Source: Clostridiales bacterium (lineage in GTDB: Bacteria > Bacillota > Desulfotomaculia > Desulfotomaculales > VENG01). Taken from it: a DNA stretch of 64,000 nt. Made by a program: the position numbers and the translations under genes. Of this stretch, positions 28,165 to 39,248 are shown in pieces. Position 1 is the first letter of the stretch. The number at the start of each line of letters is the position of its first letter. The stretch spans positions 27,893-91,892 of the forward strand of contig JAIPEW010000008.1 of NCBI GenBank assembly GCA_021736985.1, written 5' to 3'. Under the pieces are notes generated by a model, which was given only the letters and a program-made list of their open reading frames with translations, had not been told where the DNA came from and did no database searches.

Positions 28165-28695
28165 ATGTTTCACGGAACTACTATAGTAGCAGTAAAAAAA
28201 GGAAATGAAGTCGCTCTGGGCGGGGACGGCCAGGTAACGTTTGGTCAAAATACTATATTAAAACACAATGCCAATAAAGTACGCCTTCTGCATAATAAAA
28301 AGGTTCTGGCCGGTTTTGCCGGTTCAGTGGCGGATGCTATTACATTGTTTGAAAGTTTTGAGGGCAAGTTAGAAGCATATAATGGAAATCTGCAACGCGC
28401 TGCCGTGGAGTTAGCCAAGGAATGGCGCCAGGATAAATATTTGCGCCGGCTTGAAGCCTTGCTCATTATAGCAGACAAATCGAAACTTCTTGTTATAAGC
28501 GGTAGCGGAGAAGTTATAGAGCCAGATGATAATGTAATATCTGTCGGGTCAGGAGGGGGATACGCTCTTGCCGCTGCAAGAGTACTAGTTAAAAATACTG
28601 AAATGCCGGTATCTGAAATAGTTAGAGAATCTCTACGGGTGGCAGCGGATATTTGTATATATACTAATGACAGTATAACAGTAGAAGAGCTGTAA
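28165..28695 (+). CDS. hslV: ATP-dependent protease subunit HslV
   Basis: A 176-aa proteasome-like peptidase. After removal of MFHG the mature protein would start TTIVAVKK, exposing the catalytic Thr, followed by GGDGQVTFG and GFAGSVADA. Six-fold rings pair with HslU hexamers to degrade unfolded proteins. ATG follows AAGGAG. hslU follows after 47 bases. Confidence 0.96.
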   Translation: MFHGTTIVAVKKGNEVALGGDGQVTFGQNTILKHNANKVRLLHNKKVLAGFAGSVADAITLFESFEGKLEAYNGNLQRAAVELAKEWRQDKYLRRLEALLIIADKSKLLVISGSGEVIEPDDNVISVGSGGGYALAAARVLVKNTEMPVSEIVRESLRVAADICIYTNDSITVEEL

Positions 28696-28742
28696 TTAGT
28701 TTTGTTTAATACTTGTTTGAATTATAAGGTGAGGTGTTTATC

Positions 28743-30134
28743 ATGATGACTCCGAAAGAAATTGTAACAGAGCTTAATAAATATATTATAAGCCAGAAAG
28801 AAGCAAAAAAAGCAGTTGCCCTGGCACTGCGCAATCGATACCGGCGCAGTCTGCTTAGCGGTGATCTCCAGGAAGAAATCTTACCCAAAAATATATTAAT
28901 GATTGGCCCAACAGGTGTAGGGAAAACAGAAATTGCCCGTCGATTGGCTCGATTAGTCAATGCTCCTTTAATTAAAGTAGAAGCAACTAAATTTACTGAA
29001 GTTGGTTATGTAGGTAGAGATGTGGAGTCAATCATTCGTGATTTAGTAGAAACTTCAGTTAGAGAAGTAAAGAAGGAAAAAATGAGTGATGTACAGGTAA
29101 AAGCATCTCAAAGAGCTGAAGAGCGCTTGGTGGAATTGCTTGCTCCGATGCCGGAAGATAATTCACAACCTAAAAATCCTCTTGAAATGATCTTTGGTGG
29201 CGGCAAACAGAATGAGCAGGATGATTCTTCTCAAGAACAGATGAAGCAAAGAATATATTTTGAGAGAGAAACAATTAAGGAAAAACTTGCCCGGGGAGAA
29301 ATGGAAAAAGAGCAAGTAGAGATTGAAGTTGAAGAAGAATCACCTTCTATGCTTGAAGTTTTTAGCGGTTCAGGCTACGAAGAGATGGGGATAAATATAC
29401 AGGATATGCTGGGAAACATGTTTCCCAAGAAAAAACAAAAGAGAAAAGTTTCAGTCAACGAAGCAAGAAAGGTTCTTACCCAGCAGGAAGCGCAAAAACT
29501 GATAGATATGGATGAAGTAAAATCTGAAGCTGTAACGCGGGTAGAAGAACATGGGATTGTATTTATAGATGAACTTGATAAAATTGTTGTTAACGAATCG
29601 AATACCGGTGGAGATGTATCTCGTGGGGGAGTCCAGAGGGATATTCTCCCCATTGTTGAAGGGTCAAATATTGTGACTAAGTATGGGCCAGTAAAAACCG
29701 ACCATATTCTTTTTATAGCAGCAGGGGCTTTTCATATGTCAAAACCTTCAGATTTAATACCAGAACTTCAGGGCCGGTTTCCTATCAGGGTTGAGCTTGA
29801 AAATCTTTCTGAAAATGATTTCCTGCAAATACTTACCGAGCCAAAGAATTCTTTAATAAAGCAATATACATCGTTATTGTTTACAGAAGGAATAGAAATT
29901 AAATTTTCTAATAACTCTCTTGTCGAAATTGCAAAAATCGCGTATACTGTTAATGAGCAAACAGAGAATATAGGTGCTCGTAGGCTGCATACTATTATGG
30001 AAAAGCTAATTGAAGATATTTCATTTGATGCCCCTGAATTAAATGAAAAATCTTTTACAATTGATGAAGAATATGTGTGGATCAAACTTGGTGAAATAGT
30101 AAAAGATCAAGACCTGAGTCGGTACATTCTTTGA
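28743..30134 (+). CDS. hslU: ATP-dependent protease ATPase subunit HslU
   Basis: A 463-aa AAA+ unfoldase. N-terminal [14 protein letters not shown], Walker [10 protein letters not shown], the I-domain insertion (about 110-230), Walker [11 protein letters not shown] and the C-terminal sensor region [11 protein letters not shown] are all present. It feeds substrates to HslV. The track starts at a GTG (28734) inside the ribosome-binding site; ATG 28743 after AAGGTGAGGTG is used. Confidence 0.96.
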   Translation: MMTPKEIVTELNKYIISQKEAKKAVALALRNRYRRSLLSGDLQEEILPKNILMIGPTGVGKTEIARRLARLVNAPLIKVEATKFTEVGYVGRDVESIIRDLVETSVREVKKEKMSDVQVKASQRAEERLVELLAPMPEDNSQPKNPLEMIFGGGKQNEQDDSSQEQMKQRIYFERETIKEKLARGEMEKEQVEIEVEEESPSMLEVFSGSGYEEMGINIQDMLGNMFPKKKQKRKVSVNEARKVLTQQEAQKLIDMDEVKSEAVTRVEEHGIVFIDELDKIVVNESNTGGDVSRGGVQRDILPIVEGSNIVTKYGPVKTDHILFIAAGAFHMSKPSDLIPELQGRFPIRVELENLSENDFLQILTEPKNSLIKQYTSLLFTEGIEIKFSNNSLVEIAKIAYTVNEQTENIGARRLHTIMEKLIEDISFDAPELNEKSFTIDEEYVWIKLGEIVKDQDLSRYIL

Positions 30135-30153
30135 GGAAAAGAGGCGATAAAAA

Positions 30154-30939
30154 TTGCGTAATTTATTAGAAAAAACTCGTGCTATAAATAAGCTTTTACA
30201 AAAGTCTGCGGGATATCCTGTAGATTATAAAGAAATTGCTGCAGTACTGAGTGAAAATATGGAATGTAGTGTTTATATAATAGATCGTCGCGGAAAACCT
30301 TTAGGTTTTAATTATCTTAAAGGATTTACATGTGAAGTTATGCAAGAAATAGTAGAATCTCCTGCTGGTTTTCCGGAAGAATACAACGAATATTTGCTCA
30401 GAATAAATGAAACTCATGCTAATTTTTGTCAGGCAGCCAATGCTTGCGTTTTTGACCATAATACGCCCTGTAAATTTAATAGTAAAGTAACTACTGTAGT
30501 ACCTATTATTGGTGCCGGCTCTCGCCTGGGTACTCTTGTTTTGGCCAAGTTTGATAAGCACTTTACTGATGAAGATTTAATATTGGCAGAATATGGAGCT
30601 ACGGTTGTAGGTATGGAAGTATTGCGTGCACGAGCAGATCGTATGGAAGATGAAGCCCGGAAAAGAGCAGGCGTACAAATTGCACTGGGGACATTATCAT
30701 ATTCAGAATTGGACGCAGTTCAACATATTTTTGATCAATTAGATGGAGATGAAGGTTTATTAGTTGCCAGTAAAATAGCAGATAGGGTAGGTATAACACG
30801 CTCTGTTATTGTTAATGCCCTGCGTAAATTTGAAAGTGCAGGTGTTATTGAATCAAAGTCGCTAGGAATGAAAGGAACATATATAAAGATTTTAAATGAT
30901 CGGTTGTTAGAAGAATTAGATCGTATATCAAAACATTAA
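30154..30939 (+). CDS. codY: GTP-sensing transcriptional repressor CodY
   Basis: A 261-aa CodY. The N-terminal GAF domain (about 1-160) binds branched-chain amino acids and GTP; the C-terminal winged helix contains the strongly conserved [21 protein letters not shown]. It represses nutrient-stress genes while amino acids and GTP are high, and so also gates sporulation. Start is TTG 30154 after GAGG. A strong terminator closes the dprA-codY block. Confidence 0.96.
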   Translation: MRNLLEKTRAINKLLQKSAGYPVDYKEIAAVLSENMECSVYIIDRRGKPLGFNYLKGFTCEVMQEIVESPAGFPEEYNEYLLRINETHANFCQAANACVFDHNTPCKFNSKVTTVVPIIGAGSRLGTLVLAKFDKHFTDEDLILAEYGATVVGMEVLRARADRMEDEARKRAGVQIALGTLSYSELDAVQHIFDQLDGDEGLLVASKIADRVGITRSVIVNALRKFESAGVIESKSLGMKGTYIKILNDRLLEELDRISKH

Positions 30940-30941
30940 TA

Positions 30942-30979
30942 AAAAATCCACAGTAGTATTAGCTGTGGATTTTTTATTT
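30942..30979 (+). terminator. Terminator after codY
   Basis: AATCCACAG pairs with CTGTGGATT, followed by TTTTTATTT; it begins just after the codY stop. Confidence 0.88.
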
Positions 30980-30987
30980 GAGGTTCC

Positions 30988-31016
30988 TTGCACCCTGGCA
31001 AACTTTGTGTTAGAAT
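30988..31016 (+). promoter_or_regulatory. Sigma-A-type promoter of rpsB
   Basis: TTGCAC (30988-30993) and TAGAAT (31011-31016) with a 17-base spacer, directly after the codY terminator and about 100 bases before rpsB. Confidence 0.75.
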
Positions 31017-31028
31017 ACATCCGGTATA

Positions 31029-31081
31029 AATCACACACGTTGCTTGGATTTCACGGGGGGTGCCTCTGGGTGCCTGTGATT
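31029..31081 (+). promoter_or_regulatory. Candidate ribosomal protein S2 leader RNA
   Basis: AATCACA (31029-31035) pairs with TGTGATT (31075-31081), enclosing two copies of GGGTGCCT-like sequence (GGGGTGCCTCTGGGTGCCT). It lies between the promoter and the rpsB ribosome-binding site. Leaders with repeated GGGTGCC and a closing stem are seen before rpsB in Firmicutes and are thought to bind S2 for autoregulation; assignment here is by pattern. Confidence 0.5.
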
Positions 31082-31117
31082 AAATGCAGCGGAGGAAAAA
31101 CCAAAGGAGGACTGTTA

Positions 31118-31819
31118 GTGTCTGTAATTACAATGAAGCAATTGCTTGAGGCAGGTGTGCATTTTGGACACCAAACGCGGCGCTGGAATCCCAAAATGGC
31201 TTCCTACATTTTTACTGACCGTAATGGAATTTACATTATTGATCTGCAAAAAACAGTTAAAATGGTGGAAACTGCTTATAATTTTGTTAAGGGTCTGGCT
31301 GAGAAAAATGAAAGTGTATTATTTGTTGGAACTAAGAAACAGGCTATGCAATCAGTAAAGGAAGAGGCTGAGCGTTGCGATATGTTCTTTGTTAACCAGC
31401 GCTGGCTGGGAGGTATGCTCACAAATTTCCAAACTATACGCAAGCGTATATACAGGCTGCATGAATTGGAAAGAATGGAGGAAGAAGGAAAGATGGCCTT
31501 GCTTCCTAAAAAAGAAGTTAGTGAGCTAATGCATGAGAAAGATAGACTGAATAAATTCCTTGGTGGAATTAAACATATGAAAAAGCTTCCTGCTGCATTG
31601 TTTATAATAGATCCTCGTAAAGAGCGGATAGCAGTAGCGGAGGCGCGCAAACTGGGGATACCTATTGTTGCAATTGTAGATACTAATTGTGACCCGGACG
31701 AAATAGACTATATTATACCGGGAAATGATGATGCTATCCGAGCAGTGCGGCTTTTAACTGCTAAAATGGCTGATGCTGTTTTAGAAGGTAAGCAGGGTGA
31801 ACAGATTGCTGCTGAATAA
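31118..31819 (+). CDS. rpsB: 30S ribosomal protein S2
   Basis: A 233-aa S2. The track ORF begins at 30965 inside the terminator and leader; the true start is GTG 31118 (or TTG 31115) after AAAGGAGGAC, giving [22 protein letters not shown]. Conserved blocks [20 protein letters not shown] and [14 protein letters not shown] are present. S2 joins the small subunit late. It is the first gene of rpsB-tsf-pyrH-frr. Confidence 0.97.
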   Translation: MSVITMKQLLEAGVHFGHQTRRWNPKMASYIFTDRNGIYIIDLQKTVKMVETAYNFVKGLAEKNESVLFVGTKKQAMQSVKEEAERCDMFFVNQRWLGGMLTNFQTIRKRIYRLHELERMEEEGKMALLPKKEVSELMHEKDRLNKFLGGIKHMKKLPAALFIIDPRKERIAVAEARKLGIPIVAIVDTNCDPDEIDYIIPGNDDAIRAVRLLTAKMADAVLEGKQGEQIAAE

Positions 31820-31825
31820 ATAAAT

Positions 31826-31865
31826 GGTAGGGGATGTTTATATAGGCAGTTCCCCTGCCTTTTTT
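31826..31865 (+). terminator. Terminator/attenuator between rpsB and tsf
   Basis: GGTAGGGG (31826-31833) pairs with CCCCTGCC (31852-31859, one G-U), followed by TTTTTT. It probably lowers tsf transcription relative to rpsB. Confidence 0.7.
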
Positions 31866-31941
31866 CTGTATATGTTGCTTTTGTTAATCGAATTAATGGG
31901 AATAATAATAAGAAGAAAAAACGCAACGAGGAGAGTGAATT

Positions 31942-32598
31942 ATGGCCGAAATAACTGCAAACATGGTGAAAGAGCTGCGGGAAAGTACTGGTTGTGGAAT
32001 GATGGATTGTAAGAAAGCTCTGCAAGAAACAGGTGGAGATATGGAAAAAGCTAACCAGTACTTAAGAGAAAAAGGGCTTGCTACTGCTGCAAAGAAAGCA
32101 GGAAGAACTACATCAGAAGGTATTGTAGATTCTTATATTCACGGTAACGGCCGGATAGGTGTGCTGGTTGAGGTGAATTGTGAAACTGATTTTGTAGGAA
32201 AAACTGATGAATTTAAGCAATTTGTGCGCGACATTGCTATGCAAGTAGCAGCTTCAAATCCGCAGTATGTATCTAGAGAAGATGTCCCGGCCGAGATAAT
32301 TGAAAAGGAAAAAAATATACTTCGAGTTCAGGCTAAGAATGAAGGTAAACCGGACAATATAGTTGAAAAAATGGTAGAAGGTCGGATAGACAAATATTTT
32401 AAAGAAATATGTTTAATGGAACAGTTATTTATAAAAGATACTGATATCACAGTATCTCAGTTAATTACAGACAAAATTGGTAAAATAGGTGAAAATATTA
32501 ATGTTCGCCGTTTTGAGCGCTATGAATTAGGTGAAGGTATAGAAAAGAAAAAAGATGATTTTGCTGAAGAGGTAGAGGCTGCTGCAGGTAAAAAATAA
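31942..32598 (+). CDS. tsf: Translation elongation factor Ts
   Basis: A 218-aa EF-Ts, the shorter form common outside proteobacteria. The UBA-like N-terminus has [19 protein letters not shown] and the core has the EF-Tu contact [12 protein letters not shown]. It exchanges GDP for GTP on EF-Tu. ATG follows CGAGGAGAG. Confidence 0.97.
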   Translation: MAEITANMVKELRESTGCGMMDCKKALQETGGDMEKANQYLREKGLATAAKKAGRTTSEGIVDSYIHGNGRIGVLVEVNCETDFVGKTDEFKQFVRDIAMQVAASNPQYVSREDVPAEIIEKEKNILRVQAKNEGKPDNIVEKMVEGRIDKYFKEICLMEQLFIKDTDITVSQLITDKIGKIGENINVRRFERYELGEGIEKKKDDFAEEVEAAAGKK

Positions 32599-32612
32599 AT
32601 TATGTTAATTAA

Positions 32613-33954
<1,342 letters not shown>

Positions 33955-33968
33955 AGGATATGGGTAAT

Positions 33969-34184
33969 ATGGAAGGGTACTTGCTATTAGCCCAGGAGCT
34001 CGATGTAGCGATGTCCAGCTATAGTGAATCAGGGTGGGACGTGGATATATTATATACAGCACCCCCTGTACAAAAAACCCAAGGTAAACTGAGAGTTGTA
34101 AGATGTAAAAAAGTTTCCGCGGGGAAAATCATGTTAACAGTGGCAAGGGAACAAGATGTGAACATTAAACCCCCTCAGCGTTAG
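33969..34184 (+). CDS. Small conserved-looking protein of unknown function
   Basis: A 71-aa ORF (74 from ATG 33960) directly after frr. AAAGGA is 10 bases before ATG 33969 and only 2 before 33960. The product ends in a basic, strand-rich part (GKLRVVRCKKVSAGKIMLTVAREQD) after an acidic/aromatic N-terminus. I do not recognise the family. The stop codon lies in the loop of a strong terminator, so gene and terminator overlap and it ends the rpsB-frr unit. Confidence 0.65.
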   Translation: MEGYLLLAQELDVAMSSYSESGWDVDILYTAPPVQKTQGKLRVVRCKKVSAGKIMLTVAREQDVNIKPPQR

Positions 34185-34195
34185 AGGGGGTTTAA
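34167..34195 (+). terminator. Terminator closing the rpsB-frr unit
   Basis: AAACCCCCTC (34167-34176) pairs perfectly with GAGGGGGTTT (34184-34193); the small gene's TAG lies at the loop. Confidence 0.85.
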
Positions 34196-34246
34196 TACTA
34201 AATATCAAATAATATATTAGTATTATAGAATAATAATTTTATTTTG

Positions 34247-34275
34247 TTTATATTAATAAATATTATTTATATAAT
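34247..34275 (+). promoter_or_regulatory. Putative sigma-A promoter of the uppS operon
   Basis: TTTATA (34247-34252) and TATAAT (34270-34275) with a 17-base spacer, between the upstream terminator and uppS. Confidence 0.55.
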
Positions 34276-34307
34276 CTACATGGAAAAATTAGAGGGGGTA
34301 GTGTTTT

Positions 34308-35090
34308 TTGTCAACAAGCGATAATCCCTTGTTTAAATCAGAAAACATAAATGAGGATGAATTGAAAAGAGCTTTAAATTGCTCTAAACTACCCTGTCAT
34401 ATTGCTATAATTATGGATGGTAACGGGCGCTGGGCTGTTAATAAAAATATGCCGAGGGCTGAAGGGCACCGTGCGGGTGTAGAATCCCTCAGGAAAGTTG
34501 TTGAATTATGTGTTGAATTAAAAATAAATATTCTTACGGTGTATGCTTTTTCTACGGAGAACTGGAAGAGGCCGCAAGAAGAAATAAATATTTTAATGAA
34601 ACTTTTAGTGGAGTACCTGTATAGTGAAATAAATAATTTACACAAAAATGGTGTACGCGTAAGTACGATAGGGAATACCTGGGTACTGCCGCAAAGTGCC
34701 CAGGAAGCTTTGAAGATGGCTATGACTAAGACTTGTAATAATAATGGTTTAACTTTAAACTTGGCTCTTAATTATGGTGGACGTATGGAATTAGTTGATG
34801 GTATAAAAGATATTGCCAGAGAAGTATTCGAAGGAAAATTATCACCTGAAGATATAGATGAAAACACTGTATCCGGGCATTTGTATACTGGTGATTATCC
34901 TGATCCCGACCTTTTAATCCGCCCTTCAGGAGATTTTCGAGTTAGTAACTTTTTGTTATGGCAGCTGGCATATACGGAATTCTGGCTAACTACTATTATG
35001 TGGCCGGATTTTGACAGGCATACATTCTTATATGCTTTAATTGATTTTCAAAATCGAAAGAGACGTTTTGGGGGTTTGGAACACTCGTGA
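34308..35090 (+). CDS. uppS: Isoprenyl transferase (undecaprenyl diphosphate synthase)
   Basis: A 260-aa cis-prenyltransferase. HIAIIMDGNGRWA contains the catalytic Asp; YAFSTENWKRP and NLALNYGGRMELVD are conserved. It makes the C55 carrier for wall synthesis from IPP and FPP. The late motifs drift from the usual (RPSGDFRVSNFLLWQ for RTSGExRLSNFLLWQ; TEFWLTTIMWPDF for SEFYFTDVLWPDF), tolerable changes. Start is TTG 34308 after AGAGGGGG. It overlaps cdsA at TGATG. Confidence 0.94.
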   Translation: MSTSDNPLFKSENINEDELKRALNCSKLPCHIAIIMDGNGRWAVNKNMPRAEGHRAGVESLRKVVELCVELKINILTVYAFSTENWKRPQEEINILMKLLVEYLYSEINNLHKNGVRVSTIGNTWVLPQSAQEALKMAMTKTCNNNGLTLNLALNYGGRMELVDGIKDIAREVFEGKLSPEDIDENTVSGHLYTGDYPDPDLLIRPSGDFRVSNFLLWQLAYTEFWLTTIMWPDFDRHTFLYALIDFQNRKRRFGGLEHS

Positions 35091-35893
35091 TGTTGTGGCA
35101 GTCTTCATTTTTTAAAAGAGTTTTCAGTGCTGTCCTGGGAATACCTTTTATTTTAATATCTGTATGGTACGGCGGGGTTAGTTTAATGCTTTTGACTGCA
35201 TTAATAATGCTTTTGGGATTATCAGAAATGATATCCTTAATGTTGGGTTTAGGAATAAAGACCAAGCCTTTCCTTGTTTTTTTTGGCGGGGTAATATTAT
35301 TATTAGGAGCTTATATTAACGGAGTTACATATTCAATAAATTCACTTACTATCTTAATATTAATATATTTTATATTTCCCCTTTTTTATATAGAAAAAAT
35401 AAGTTTTATAAATGTTTCAGTCATGTTTTTTTCTACTTTATACGTGGGAATGATTACATATTTGTACCTGCTGCGCAATGTTGATGGCGGGTTAAAATGG
35501 TTGATTTTGTTACTGTTGTGTACCTGGGTAAATGATACAATGGCTTATTTGGGTGGAAAGAAATTTGGGAAAGTGCCTCTGGCTCCAAAAGTTAGTCCAG
35601 GGAAGACCCGAGAGGGTGCATTTTTTGGAGTTATCGGGAGTGTTTTTGTTGCTTTTTTGCTTCCCCTGGTTTATCCTTCTATGACATATTTAGTTGTTCT
35701 TCCGCTAGGGATCTTGATTGCAGTAGCAGGCCAGTTTGGAGATCTTGTACAGTCTGCGATCAAACGTGAAGCAGGTGTGAAGGATACTGGTAATTTAATT
35801 CCTGGTCACGGGGGTATCCTTGACAGGTTTGACAGTATGCTTTTTACTGCTCCGACAGTATATGTATATGTATGTTTGTTTATTATAAGATGA
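35090..35893 (+). CDS. cdsA: Phosphatidate cytidylyltransferase
   Basis: A 267-aa membrane enzyme with about seven or eight helices. The family signature is complete: SAIKREAGVKDTGNLIPGHG followed by GILDRFDS. It makes CDP-diacylglycerol from phosphatidate and CTP for phospholipid synthesis. ATG 35090 overlaps the uppS stop. The order uppS-cdsA-dxr-rseP-ispG-proS is standard. Confidence 0.95.
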   Translation: MLWQSSFFKRVFSAVLGIPFILISVWYGGVSLMLLTALIMLLGLSEMISLMLGLGIKTKPFLVFFGGVILLLGAYINGVTYSINSLTILILIYFIFPLFYIEKISFINVSVMFFSTLYVGMITYLYLLRNVDGGLKWLILLLLCTWVNDTMAYLGGKKFGKVPLAPKVSPGKTREGAFFGVIGSVFVAFLLPLVYPSMTYLVVLPLGILIAVAGQFGDLVQSAIKREAGVKDTGNLIPGHGGILDRFDSMLFTAPTVYVYVCLFIIR

Positions 35894-35903
35894 GGTGACG
35901 CGA

Positions 35904-37010
35904 GTGCACCGTCATATTGAAAGATTGTCTTTAATATTAATAGGTGCTCTAACTGTACTTGCATTATATGCAGCTGCTAATTTTGTTGTACCGCAAGTAT
36001 TTACCTGGTTCAAATATTTATTGCTTGTATTAATGCCGTTCATAATTGCAATATTGATAAGCCTGTTTATGGAACCTATAATAAAGAATATTCAAGAATT
36101 AACCAGGGTTTCCAGGGCAGTTGCAGTTTTGTTTTCAATGTTAGTTTTTTTTGGTGGTATTGGCTTTTTAATTACAATATTAATAATTCACCTGGCAGCT
36201 GAACTTACTGATCTTTCGATTGTTCTTCCTGCTTATGTAGATTCACTGCAATTGTATTTAGAAGATATTATTGTTAAAGGGCAAGGTTTTTATTTGAATT
36301 TGCCTGAAAGTGTAACCAGTCAGCTTGAGCAAGTCTTTAACCTTGAGAAAGTATTGAATACACTGGGAGGTACGCTGCAGCATTGGGCGCGTTCATTGGC
36401 AAATTCATTATTGACATTAATATCAAGCTTACCGGGAGCACTTATAATCATAATGATTAGTCTTGTATCATCTTATTTTATTAGCAAGGATAAGGAACGT
36501 TTGATTAACTTGTGGGTTAAAATAGCTCCTGAACCATGGGGAGAGCGAACAGTAAACGTGAGTCAGCAGTCAGCACGTGCTTTTATGAGTTTTATTAAAG
36601 CACAGTTGATCCTGGTATTCATAACAAGTGTACTTAGTATATTAGGATTAAGTTTAATAGGAAACAGTTATGCAATAACCATGGGTTTAATTATTGGATT
36701 TTTTGATTTAGTTCCGGTATTAGGACCAGGAGCAGTATATGTACCATGGGCAGCAGGAGCTTTTATAATGGGATCACCGGGGTATGGATTTAAGCTTTTG
36801 GGGTTATATCTTATTGTAGTAGTTATCAGGGCAATGCTTGAAGCCAAGGTTGTAGCTTCTAACCTGGGTTTGCACCCGCTAGCTGTCTTGTTAGCAATGT
36901 ATGCTGGTCTAAAAACTATTGGAGTGGTTGGGCTTATTGTCGGGCCTATTGTAGTAATAACTTTGCAGGCAGCAATAAAAACACGCTCTAATATATATAA
37001 AATTCATTAG
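35904..37010 (+). CDS. AI-2E family membrane protein (YtvI-like)
   Basis: A 368-aa protein with about eight membrane helices and a large soluble loop after helix 3, the plan of the AI-2E transporter family. The helix-rich end contains GFFDLVPVLGPGAVYVPW and LAMYAGLKTIGVVGLIVGP. B. subtilis YtvI, of the same family, is a sporulation membrane protein; substrate here is unknown. GTG 35904 lies 5 bases after GAGGTGA and is preferred to GTG 35895. It is an insert into the otherwise standard cdsA-dxr order. Confidence 0.85.
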   Translation: MHRHIERLSLILIGALTVLALYAAANFVVPQVFTWFKYLLLVLMPFIIAILISLFMEPIIKNIQELTRVSRAVAVLFSMLVFFGGIGFLITILIIHLAAELTDLSIVLPAYVDSLQLYLEDIIVKGQGFYLNLPESVTSQLEQVFNLEKVLNTLGGTLQHWARSLANSLLTLISSLPGALIIIMISLVSSYFISKDKERLINLWVKIAPEPWGERTVNVSQQSARAFMSFIKAQLILVFITSVLSILGLSLIGNSYAITMGLIIGFFDLVPVLGPGAVYVPWAAGAFIMGSPGYGFKLLGLYLIVVVIRAMLEAKVVASNLGLHPLAVLLAMYAGLKTIGVVGLIVGPIVVITLQAAIKTRSNIYKIH

Positions 37011-37027
37011 TTTATAGAAGGTGTATT

Positions 37028-38179
37028 ATGAAAGGAATAGTTATATTAGGTAGTACTGGATCTATAGGTTGTCAGGCTTTAAATGTGATAAAAGAGCTTG
37101 GATCAGAATATAATGTTTTAGGCCTTGCAGCAGGCTTAAACAAAAAGTTGGCTCTACAGCAGGTTAAAACCTTCAACCCAGCTGTTGTTTCGCTGGCAAA
37201 TAAAGAAGACGCTGATTGGTTAAGGGATAATTTAAACTCTGGAGATAATACAAAAGTAGTTTACGGGTATGAGGGGTTAATTGCTGCTGCTACATGGGAG
37301 GATGCGGATATTGTTTTGACGTCTGTTTCAGGTGCTGTAGGTCTTACACCTTCTATTGAAGCTTTGAGAGCAGGAAAGGATCTTGCACTTGCAAATAAGG
37401 AAACCTTGGTAGCAGCCGGAGAATTGGTTACAGACTTAGCACAAGAAAATGGCAGGCGTATTATGCCGGTGGACAGTGAACATTCGGCTATTTGGCAGTG
37501 TCTTTGGGGAGAAGATGAACACGAGGTTGAAAAGATAATTCTTACTGCATCAGGTGGTCCATTTAGAGAGAAGAGTATGGATTATTTGTTTAAAGCTGCT
37601 CCTGAAAATGCCTTGAAGCATCCTAATTGGGATATGGGTGCAAAAATAACAATAGATTCTGCTACGCTTATGAATAAGGGCCTGGAAGTTATAGAAGCCA
37701 GATGGTTGTTTGGTGTAGATTATGATAATATCGAAGTTTTGATTCATCCCCAGAGTATAATTCATTCCATGGTAGAATTTATTGATGGTTCAATAAAAGC
37801 CCAGATAGGTGTTCCTGATATGAGTTTGCCTATACAGGGTGCATTAACTTACCCGCATCGCGTGAAGGGACTAGCCCCGAGACTTTCCCGGCCTATACGC
37901 GATCTTACTTTTGAGTCGCCTGATCTGGAACGTTTTCCGTGTTTGAGGATGGCATACGAGGCAGGTAAGGCTGGAGGAACTATGCCTGCTGTCTTAAACG
38001 CAGTAAATGAAGTTGTTGTAAGAGGGTATTTGAACAAAGAAGTTGGTTTAATGGATGTACCTAAAATTATTGAAAAAATTATGCACAGGCACGCAATAGT
38101 GCTTAAGCCGGCACTGGAAGATATCTTGATGGTTGATGAATGGGCAAGAAAAGAAGCTCAACAGTATTTACACTATTAA
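37028..38179 (+). CDS. dxr: 1-deoxy-D-xylulose 5-phosphate reductoisomerase
   Basis: A 383-aa DXR. The NADPH loop GSTGSIGCQALNVI starts the protein; the metal and substrate site includes MPVDSEHSAIWQ, ASGGPF, KITIDSATLMNKGLE and EARWLF. It makes 2-C-methylerythritol 4-phosphate, the committed step of the MEP pathway that ends, two genes later, at IspG. ATG follows AGAAGGTG. Confidence 0.97.
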   Translation: MKGIVILGSTGSIGCQALNVIKELGSEYNVLGLAAGLNKKLALQQVKTFNPAVVSLANKEDADWLRDNLNSGDNTKVVYGYEGLIAAATWEDADIVLTSVSGAVGLTPSIEALRAGKDLALANKETLVAAGELVTDLAQENGRRIMPVDSEHSAIWQCLWGEDEHEVEKIILTASGGPFREKSMDYLFKAAPENALKHPNWDMGAKITIDSATLMNKGLEVIEARWLFGVDYDNIEVLIHPQSIIHSMVEFIDGSIKAQIGVPDMSLPIQGALTYPHRVKGLAPRLSRPIRDLTFESPDLERFPCLRMAYEAGKAGGTMPAVLNAVNEVVVRGYLNKEVGLMDVPKIIEKIMHRHAIVLKPALEDILMVDEWARKEAQQYLHY

Positions 38180-38197
38180 TATGTAGGGGTGAGTCTT

Positions 38198-39238
38198 ATG
38201 ACTACCTTTTTGTCATCCGTTATAGTATTTGGAATGCTCATTTTTTTTCATGAATTAGGCCATTTTACTATTGCAAAGCTCACAGGAGTTCAGGTCCATG
38301 AATTTAGTCTGGGGTTTGGTCCCAGGCTAGTAGGGTTTAGAAAAAGTGAAACAAATTACAACATTAGGATTTTCCCCCTGGGTGGATTTGTTAAAATGGC
38401 AGGAATGGATCCAGAGGAGGAAAGTATAGAAGAAGGTAGAGGGTTTAATGATAAAACTGTACTGCAGCGCGCAGGGGTTATATTTGCCGGTCCTTTTATG
38501 AATTTTATACTGGCGATAGTGTTGTTTGCCAGTATATTTATAATTCAGGGTATACCTGTGCCCAGTACAACTGTTAGTAAAACTGTCGCTGATGATCCAG
38601 CAGAAGAAGCTGGAATAAAATCGGGAGATCGCATAGTTGCTATTGAAGGCCAGAGGGTTGATAAATGGGAAGATATAACGAGGTTAATAAGTAAAAATGC
38701 TGAAGAGGATATTAATATAACTATTAACCGGGATGGTAATAACTTAATTCTTGATATGGTACCTGCTGTTGGTGATGACGGGCAAGGGCACATAGGAATT
38801 TATCCTGAGAATAGTTTTCAAAGACAAAATCCTTTTTCAGCCCTGGTACAGGGAACTAAATTTACTGGACAAATAACTTTTTTGATTGTTGATTTTCTAG
38901 GTAAAATGATTACCGGGGAGGCGCCTGCAGACCTAGGGGGACCGGTAAGAGTTGTTTACGAGATTAATAAGGCTACGGATCTAGGTATGGCTTATTTGTT
39001 TAGATTAGCGGCTTTTTTAAGTATAAACCTCGGGTTGTTTAATCTGTTCCCCATTCCCGCTTTGGACGGTAGTAGAATTATGTTTTTAGCTTTAGAAGGA
39101 ATACGGGGTAAGCCATTGGACCCGGCAAAGGAGAATTTTATTCATATGGTAGGATTTGGCTTGCTTTTGATGTTAATTGTGTTTATTACTTACAATGATA
39201 TATTACAGTTATTTACTGTTAACAAGAGTCTACCGTAG
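38198..39238 (+). CDS. rseP: RIP metalloprotease RseP
   Basis: A 346-aa site-2 protease. The zinc motif is FFHELGHF in the first membrane helix, a PDZ domain spans about 110-195 (ADDPAEEAGIKSGDRIVAIEG), and the second metal ligand lies in NLFPIPALDGSR. It cuts membrane-embedded regulators. ATG 38198 follows GGGGTGAG at 4-5 bases; the track start at 38189 is inside that site. Confidence 0.95.
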   Translation: MTTFLSSVIVFGMLIFFHELGHFTIAKLTGVQVHEFSLGFGPRLVGFRKSETNYNIRIFPLGGFVKMAGMDPEEESIEEGRGFNDKTVLQRAGVIFAGPFMNFILAIVLFASIFIIQGIPVPSTTVSKTVADDPAEEAGIKSGDRIVAIEGQRVDKWEDITRLISKNAEEDINITINRDGNNLILDMVPAVGDDGQGHIGIYPENSFQRQNPFSALVQGTKFTGQITFLIVDFLGKMITGEAPADLGGPVRVVYEINKATDLGMAYLFRLAAFLSINLGLFNLFPIPALDGSRIMFLALEGIRGKPLDPAKENFIHMVGFGLLLMLIVFITYNDILQLFTVNKSLP

Positions 39239-39248
39239 GAGTGTTGTC

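Noticed and set aside
30965-31117. 51 extra N-terminal codons of S2 in the ORF track
   Set aside because: They cover the terminator, promoter and leader; GTG 31118 has a strong ribosome-binding site and the standard S2 start.
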